A DNA stretch of 64,000 nucleotides from Chryseosolibacter sp044507775. Its GTDB lineage: Bacteria; Bacteroidota; Bacteroidia; Cytophagales; Cyclobacteriaceae. Positions 60,974 through 64,000 of this stretch are shown here, one piece after another (the first letter of the stretch is position 1; each line of letters begins with the position of its first letter). Where the stretch lies: positions 248,001-312,000 of the forward strand of contig JBIQIY010000002.1 in NCBI GenBank assembly GCA_044507775.1. The letters run 5' to 3'. The position numbers were made by a program, and so were the translations under genes. Under the pieces are notes generated by a model. It was not told the origin of the DNA, did not search any database, and saw nothing but the letters and a program-made list of their open reading frames with translations.

Positions 60974-61560
60974 AGTCCCAGCAGTATCAGTACGACACCG
61001 GGTGTCTTCTTCAGAGCACTATCATGCTTAAAATAGCGAATAACCCGTTGCGCCAGGTACGCCATTAACATCAGCACAACCAGTGTTCCCCCCGAAACGC
61101 CGGCGAGGTATGCATGCACCTCCAACGCGTTGGAGAGCTCGATCCACCTGTAGCTTTTCAGATATGCCGTCATCGCCATCCAGAACGGAATGGCCAGCGG
61201 GTTCAGTAATGCAATGGCTATCCCCTTCCTGAATCCGCTTGACTCAAAGCGCCTGGCAAACCTCGACGGTCGCGCAGAAGACCACAGGGCCAGCGCGCCC
61301 AGGGAAATCATAACAATTGCTGAAACCAGATGAAAGTTATGAGTGATCTCCACGGACTTCACCAGGTAATTCTGGAACTCGACGGCAATCCACGCGTATG
61401 GATATTCGACAAGCGCCGCAGCAAATGCCATCCGCCAGGCCACGTTGACTTGCTGGTTAAGGCCCAGTTGAATGATCGTCAGGTTAAGCGTTCCGGGAGG
61501 AATTGTCCCGATGAAACTAAAAAAGAACGCTACGAAAAACGTGAACAGTAACTCGATCAT
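60943..61560 (-). CDS. LysE family translocator
   Basis: A 205-residue membrane protein with about six helices. The first contains the family pattern FSFIGTIPPGTLNLTIIQLGLNQ, and a middle part reads RKGIAIALLNPLAIPFWMAM with the conserved NPLAIPFW motif. These exporters move amino acids or derivatives outward, but many orphan members have unknown substrates. It overlaps the 3' end of the LD-carboxypeptidase gene by 31 bases on the opposite strand. Confidence 0.88.
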   Translation of the reverse strand: MIELLFTFFVAFFFSFIGTIPPGTLNLTIIQLGLNQQVNVAWRMAFAAALVEYPYAWIAVEFQNYLVKSVEITHNFHLVSAIVMISLGALALWSSARPSRFARRFESSGFRKGIAIALLNPLAIPFWMAMTAYLKSYRWIELSNALEVHAYLAGVSGGTLVVLMLMAYLAQRVIRYFKHDSALKKTPGVVLILLGLYSFGKYIFG

Positions 61561-61756
61561 TTGAAAGCTGACCTTGTTTTAGTTTCCCGGGTGAAGTAAT
61601 TTTCCTGATAGAAAAACAACAAAAACTCAAAGGTTCCGTATGCCGGCGCCGGGTGAATTTTCCATTGAACGATAGAGACCTTTGAAGCGACTTTTCGGTT
61701 ATCGCGAGGCGCCCCATTACTTACTCCGGTATAACCGCCGAGATCTCCAAGGCTCT

Positions 61757-61770
61757 GTTTTGGCCAAAAC
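61757..61770. promoter_or_regulatory. 14-base palindrome, possible activator site
   Basis: GTTTTGGCCAAAAC is a perfect inverted repeat. It is centred about 82 bases upstream of the predicted sigma-54 transcription start, within the range used by enhancer-binding proteins. Only one copy is seen, so a role is tentative. Confidence 0.35.
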
Positions 61771-61820
61771 ATACTTCGGATATGAATTAGCGCGTTATGC
61801 TGCAAAAGCAACTTGCGATT

Positions 61821-61835
61821 TGGCACGGAGCTTGT
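61821..61835 (+). promoter_or_regulatory. Sigma-54-like (-24/-12) promoter
   Basis: TGGCACG (61821-61827), four bases, TTGT (61832-61835), compared with consensus TGGCACG-N4-TTGC: a single mismatch in the last base. The preceding T also fits. Predicted start near 61846, 28 bases before the ATG at 61874. No TAxxTTTG element competes at the right distance. Confidence 0.55.
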
Positions 61836-61873
61836 CTCCTTTGTGTTAGTAATATGAACTGAAGGGTAATAAT

Positions 61874-62260
61874 ATGAAAAGGTTATTATTAGGCGCACTG
61901 TTATGGGTCATTTGCTTCAACGCCAACGCATACATTTCTGGTATTGCCATCCAGACGGACAAGAGTTCCAACATGCAGGTTTATGTAAATGGCAAGTTGT
62001 TCAATAAGAACCCGGGCAACTTCGTCCGGATAAAGAGTCAGCCAGGTCTCTTTCATGTCAAAGTGAAAGTGCTGAATCCGTATGACAATGTTTACTACGT
62101 TGTGCGCAAAGACATCCGGGTTGAAAAGGGTTATGAATTCTTTTACAGGATGGTCTTCGAAAAAGGAAAGCGCCCAAGGATACAGGAGATCCGCAGGTAT
62201 CCGGTCTACAGCAGATATTTCCTTAATCCTGTGCTGTACAACCGTCATCCCACGGCCTGA
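61874..62260 (+). CDS. Small secreted protein, unknown
   Basis: A 128-residue protein with a signal peptide (about 1-20, ending ANAYIS). The mature part is rich in Tyr, Val and Lys with alternating strands: NMQVYVNGKLFNKNPGNFVRIKSQPGLFHVKVKVLNPYDNVYY, resembling PEGA- or DUF4476-linked N-terminal domains that bind a surface. No catalytic motif. It is monocistronic and preceded by the sigma-54-like promoter, suggesting expression under a specific stress or nutrient signal. Confidence 0.7.
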   Translation: MKRLLLGALLWVICFNANAYISGIAIQTDKSSNMQVYVNGKLFNKNPGNFVRIKSQPGLFHVKVKVLNPYDNVYYVVRKDIRVEKGYEFFYRMVFEKGKRPRIQEIRRYPVYSRYFLNPVLYNRHPTA

Positions 62261-62269
62261 CCACCCGGA

Positions 62270-62596
62270 CTATCTGCCCGTCCGCGCCCTGCGCGAGCGC
62301 GACACGAGCAAGATCACTACGATAATAACCAGTACGGTAGCCGCGTCTGAATGAAAGAATGCTCCCGGCCAGTGCCAGCTCCAATCAAAGAGCCAGCCAA
62401 AGAATCCGAATATTGCCCCGAACAGTCCGCCTATAATCCCGAAAATTCCGCCGATCAGGCCGCCAAGCAAACCAAAGAATCCTCCAATGATGGTCCCGAT
62501 GAGGCCAAAGACCCCGCCCACGATGCCTATCGCGATGGGAAAAAACAATATGCACATCAAAACGATTACGAGGGTGGTTAAGGTTTTTGACTCCAT
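62270..62596 (-). CDS. Glycine-zipper membrane protein
   Basis: A 108-residue very hydrophobic protein. Residues 25-70 repeat FGLIGTIIGGFFGLLGGLIGG and similar blocks with Gly every three to four positions, typical of glycine-zipper membrane segments. A Trp-rich stretch follows (FFGWLFDWSWHW), then a last helix and a basic tail (SRSRRARTGR). Similar small proteins occur near phage-shock or envelope-stress genes in Bacteroidota, but none is adjacent here. It faces the secreted gene convergently with a 9-base gap. Confidence 0.7.
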   Translation of the reverse strand: MESKTLTTLVIVLMCILFFPIAIGIVGGVFGLIGTIIGGFFGLLGGLIGGIFGIIGGLFGAIFGFFGWLFDWSWHWPGAFFHSDAATVLVIIVVILLVSRSRRARTGR

Positions 62597-62726
62597 GGAT
62601 CTCGGTTTAATTGTTTTGGGGACCTGAAGCTCAAATTACATTCCATTTTTAGAAACCGTCCTCTCGGTATGCTCAGGCCACTTCTGAAAACCGGCGCTGT
62701 TCGAAGACGAACAGCGCCTGTACATT

Positions 62727-64000
62727 CTAGAAGGGGTAGTTCCCTTTTTCGATGACGTGGTCGGCCACTTTGCGTCTTGCGGCCTTCAGATTATACGGCT
62801 CGATTTTCGTAAAGCGCTTAAGTCCAAGCAGCATCAATCGCAATTCATCTCCTTCCGCGAAGGCGTAGATCGCTTGTTTGCCGCATGCCGTTGCAATTTC
62901 GACGGCGTGGTGCAGATAGATGATCGCCATTTCCTTCTCTATCGCGATGCTGCTTTCACCACGGATGTCCGCCAACTTTTCGACTCGCAGCAGGGTTGAT
63001 TCCGCAGCGTACACCTCTATTAACATGTCAGCGAGATTCATCAGGATCTCCTGTTCCTCCGACAGCTTCATCATGAATTTTTGTACTGCGGCGCCCGCGA
63101 CCATTAGTCCCGCTTTTTTCAGGTTCGCAATGACTTTCTTTTCCCGGGCTAACATACCCTCATCATCTGAGCCGCCGAAATCGGGAATAGCCATAAGCTC
63201 TTTCTGGACAGCCGCGGCCGGAGTCATCAGGTCCAGCTGGCCTTTCATCGCGCGCTTCAGGAGCATGTCAATGGTGAGCATCCGATTGATCTCGTTGGTG
63301 CCTTCAAATATCCGGTTGATCCTCGCATCGCGGTATGCCCTGTCCATGGGCCCTTCCGCGGAAAAGCCCATTCCTCCGTAGATCTGAACTCCCTCGTCGA
63401 CAACAAAATCAAGCACCTCCGACCCGTGCACTTTCATCATCGCACATTCTATCGCAAAATCTTCGAGGGACTTGAGCCGGGCTTTACCCGGTTCCATGCC
63501 GGAAGCGACGAGCGCATTGTAGGCGTCGTCAATATTTTGTCCCGCGCGGTAACAGGCGGCTTCACTTGCATACACCCTTGTCACCATCTCTGCAATCTTG
63601 TGCTTTATGGCACCAAAGTTTGCGATCGCTGTTCCGAATTGCTTTCTCTCCTTCGCGTAAGTCACTGCGGTTGAAATCGTCTTCTTGCTTCCTCCCACTG
63701 CAGCCACTGCCAGCTTGATGCGACCGATGTTCAAAATATTGACGGCGATCTTGAATCCGTTCTCGCGTTCCGACAGCATGTTTTCGGCAGGTACCTTACA
63801 GTCGTTGAAGAAAATCTGGCGCGTGGAAGACCCTTTGATTCCCATCTTGTGCTCCTCCTCGTTCATCGTGATGCCACCGAATCCCTTTTCCACAATGAAA
63901 GCGGAAAGATTCTTGTCATTTTCAATCTTCGCGAACACGATGAACACGTCAGCAAATCCTCCGTTAGTGATCCACATCTTTTGCCCGTTGATGAGGTAGT
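62727..64000 (-). CDS. Acyl-CoA dehydrogenase, N-terminus outside window
   Basis: The frame is open to the right edge, so the N-terminus is cut; the last visible part on the minus strand reads YLINGQKMWITNGG, the conserved FAD/substrate segment. About 424 residues remain. Seen: KERKQFGTAIANFGAIKHKIAEMV, the catalytic-base region YGGMGFSAEGPMDRAYRDARINRIFEGTNEINRM, and a C-terminal extension of about 180 residues with more helices, as in the long FadE-like/VLCAD-type enzymes. The Glu in RIFEGTNEI fits the catalytic base of that group. It acts in fatty-acid beta-oxidation; chain length is not known. Confidence 0.93.
   Translation of the reverse strand, partial: YLINGQKMWITNGGFADVFIVFAKIENDKNLSAFIVEKGFGGITMNEEEHKMGIKGSSTRQIFFNDCKVPAENMLSERENGFKIAVNILNIGRIKLAVAAVGGSKKTISTAVTYAKERKQFGTAIANFGAIKHKIAEMVTRVYASEAACYRAGQNIDDAYNALVASGMEPGKARLKSLEDFAIECAMMKVHGSEVLDFVVDEGVQIYGGMGFSAEGPMDRAYRDARINRIFEGTNEINRMLTIDMLLKRAMKGQLDLMTPAAAVQKELMAIPDFGGSDDEGMLAREKKVIANLKKAGLMVAGAAVQKFMMKLSEEQEILMNLADMLIEVYAAESTLLRVEKLADIRGESSIAIEKEMAIIYLHHAVEIATACGKQAIYAFAEGDELRLMLLGLKRFTKIEPYNLKAARRKVADHVIEKGNYPF

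Larger units (their letters stand above)
61561..61873. other. Spacer with sigma-54-like promoter and palindrome
   Basis: A 313-base divergent spacer. It contains the 14-base perfect palindrome GTTTTGGCCAAAAC (61757-61770) and a sigma-54-like promoter at 61821-61835. The long minus-strand frame across it has no family resemblance and covers these sites, so I do not call it a gene. Confidence 0.5.

Noticed and set aside
61557..61898. Minus-strand frame of 113 codons across the spacer before the small secreted gene
   Set aside because: No family resemblance, unusual composition, and it covers the sigma-54-like promoter and palindrome and runs into the next gene antisense.
1..64000. Mobile elements, prophage, CRISPR arrays, toxin-antitoxin or defence islands
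   Set aside because: No transposase, integrase, direct-repeat array, att-like duplication or defence genes were seen; composition is uniform. The SNF2 gene alone is not evidence for a defence system.

Overview
The window is a chromosomal segment of a Bacteroidota bacterium, most likely order Cytophagales (a Chryseolinea- or Ohtaekwangia-like member is my guess; genus cannot be fixed from the sequence alone). The evidence is a type IX secretion PorE-like lipoprotein, PorG-type (DUF6089) barrels beside uppS-bamA-skp-skp, DUF4783, paired DUF3857 transglutaminase proteins, a hybrid-sensor-like propeller protein, and promoters of the Bacteroidota type (TTTG, 19-21 bases, TAxxTTTG) with little Shine-Dalgarno signal. 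Base composition is even and close to 50% GC. I see no insertion sequence, prophage, CRISPR array, rRNA or biosynthetic cluster, so this looks like core genome.

Layout: 1-1259 holds the 3' part of a TerB/LETM1-like protein, convergent with terC (1256-2245). 2387-6696 is a minus-strand operon gpmI, small lipoprotein, ABC exporter, Fur-family regulator. 7017-9342 is a plus-strand run DUF4783, nadC, YcxB-like, recX. 9320-12564 is a minus operon collagen-like secreted protein, recJ, lptB. 12765-14936 holds a coiled-coil/SPOR-like protein and fumC. 15029-19712 is a minus operon: membrane Fe-S protein, CCG-domain Fe-S protein, a 168-residue conserved protein, and the PorE-like OmpA lipoprotein, closed by a strong terminator. 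An isolated tRNA-Phe with its own promoter and terminator lies at 19857-19929. 19980-25730 is recG, a propeller/Y_Y_Y membrane protein and a lipoprotein.

25848-27455 holds a small orphan, a VOC protein and a nitronate monooxygenase-like enzyme. The following 372-base AT-rich gap carries three DnaA-box-like sites and is my best candidate for a replication origin or DnaA-binding locus. 27828-38921 is mixed: two thioredoxin-fold proteins, an SMR transporter, a GH3 protein, a UPF0316 membrane protein, radA, two tandem DUF3857 proteins (one with a degenerate active site), an SDR and an LpxL-like acyltransferase. 38947-49953 is mostly minus: SNF2 helicase, rbfA and a LolC/E-type permease, glyA-tatC-rpiB, and pdxJ with two TPM proteins.

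49997-59966 is a long plus-strand envelope region: YqeY, CvpA, hydrolase, CBS protein, NAD kinase, two PorG-like barrels, uppS, bamA and two Skp-like chaperones, ended by a textbook terminator. The last part holds an LD-carboxypeptidase, LysE, a small secreted protein behind a sigma-54-like promoter, a glycine-zipper membrane protein and the 3' part of an acyl-CoA dehydrogenase.

Functionally the window combines central metabolism (gpmI, fumC, nadC, nadK, pdxJ, glyA, rpiB), DNA maintenance (recX, recJ, recG, radA, SNF2) and outer-envelope assembly (lptB, bamA, skp, PorG/PorE-like, LolC/E, tatC, LpxL-like, uppS, ldcA). I found no clear-cut new defence or mobile system. The most interesting items are the DnaA-box cluster, the sigma-54-like promoter, several start codons sitting only 4-7 bases after a -7 element (probable leaderless mRNAs), the collagen-like gene heading recJ-lptB, and the active/inactive DUF3857 pair.
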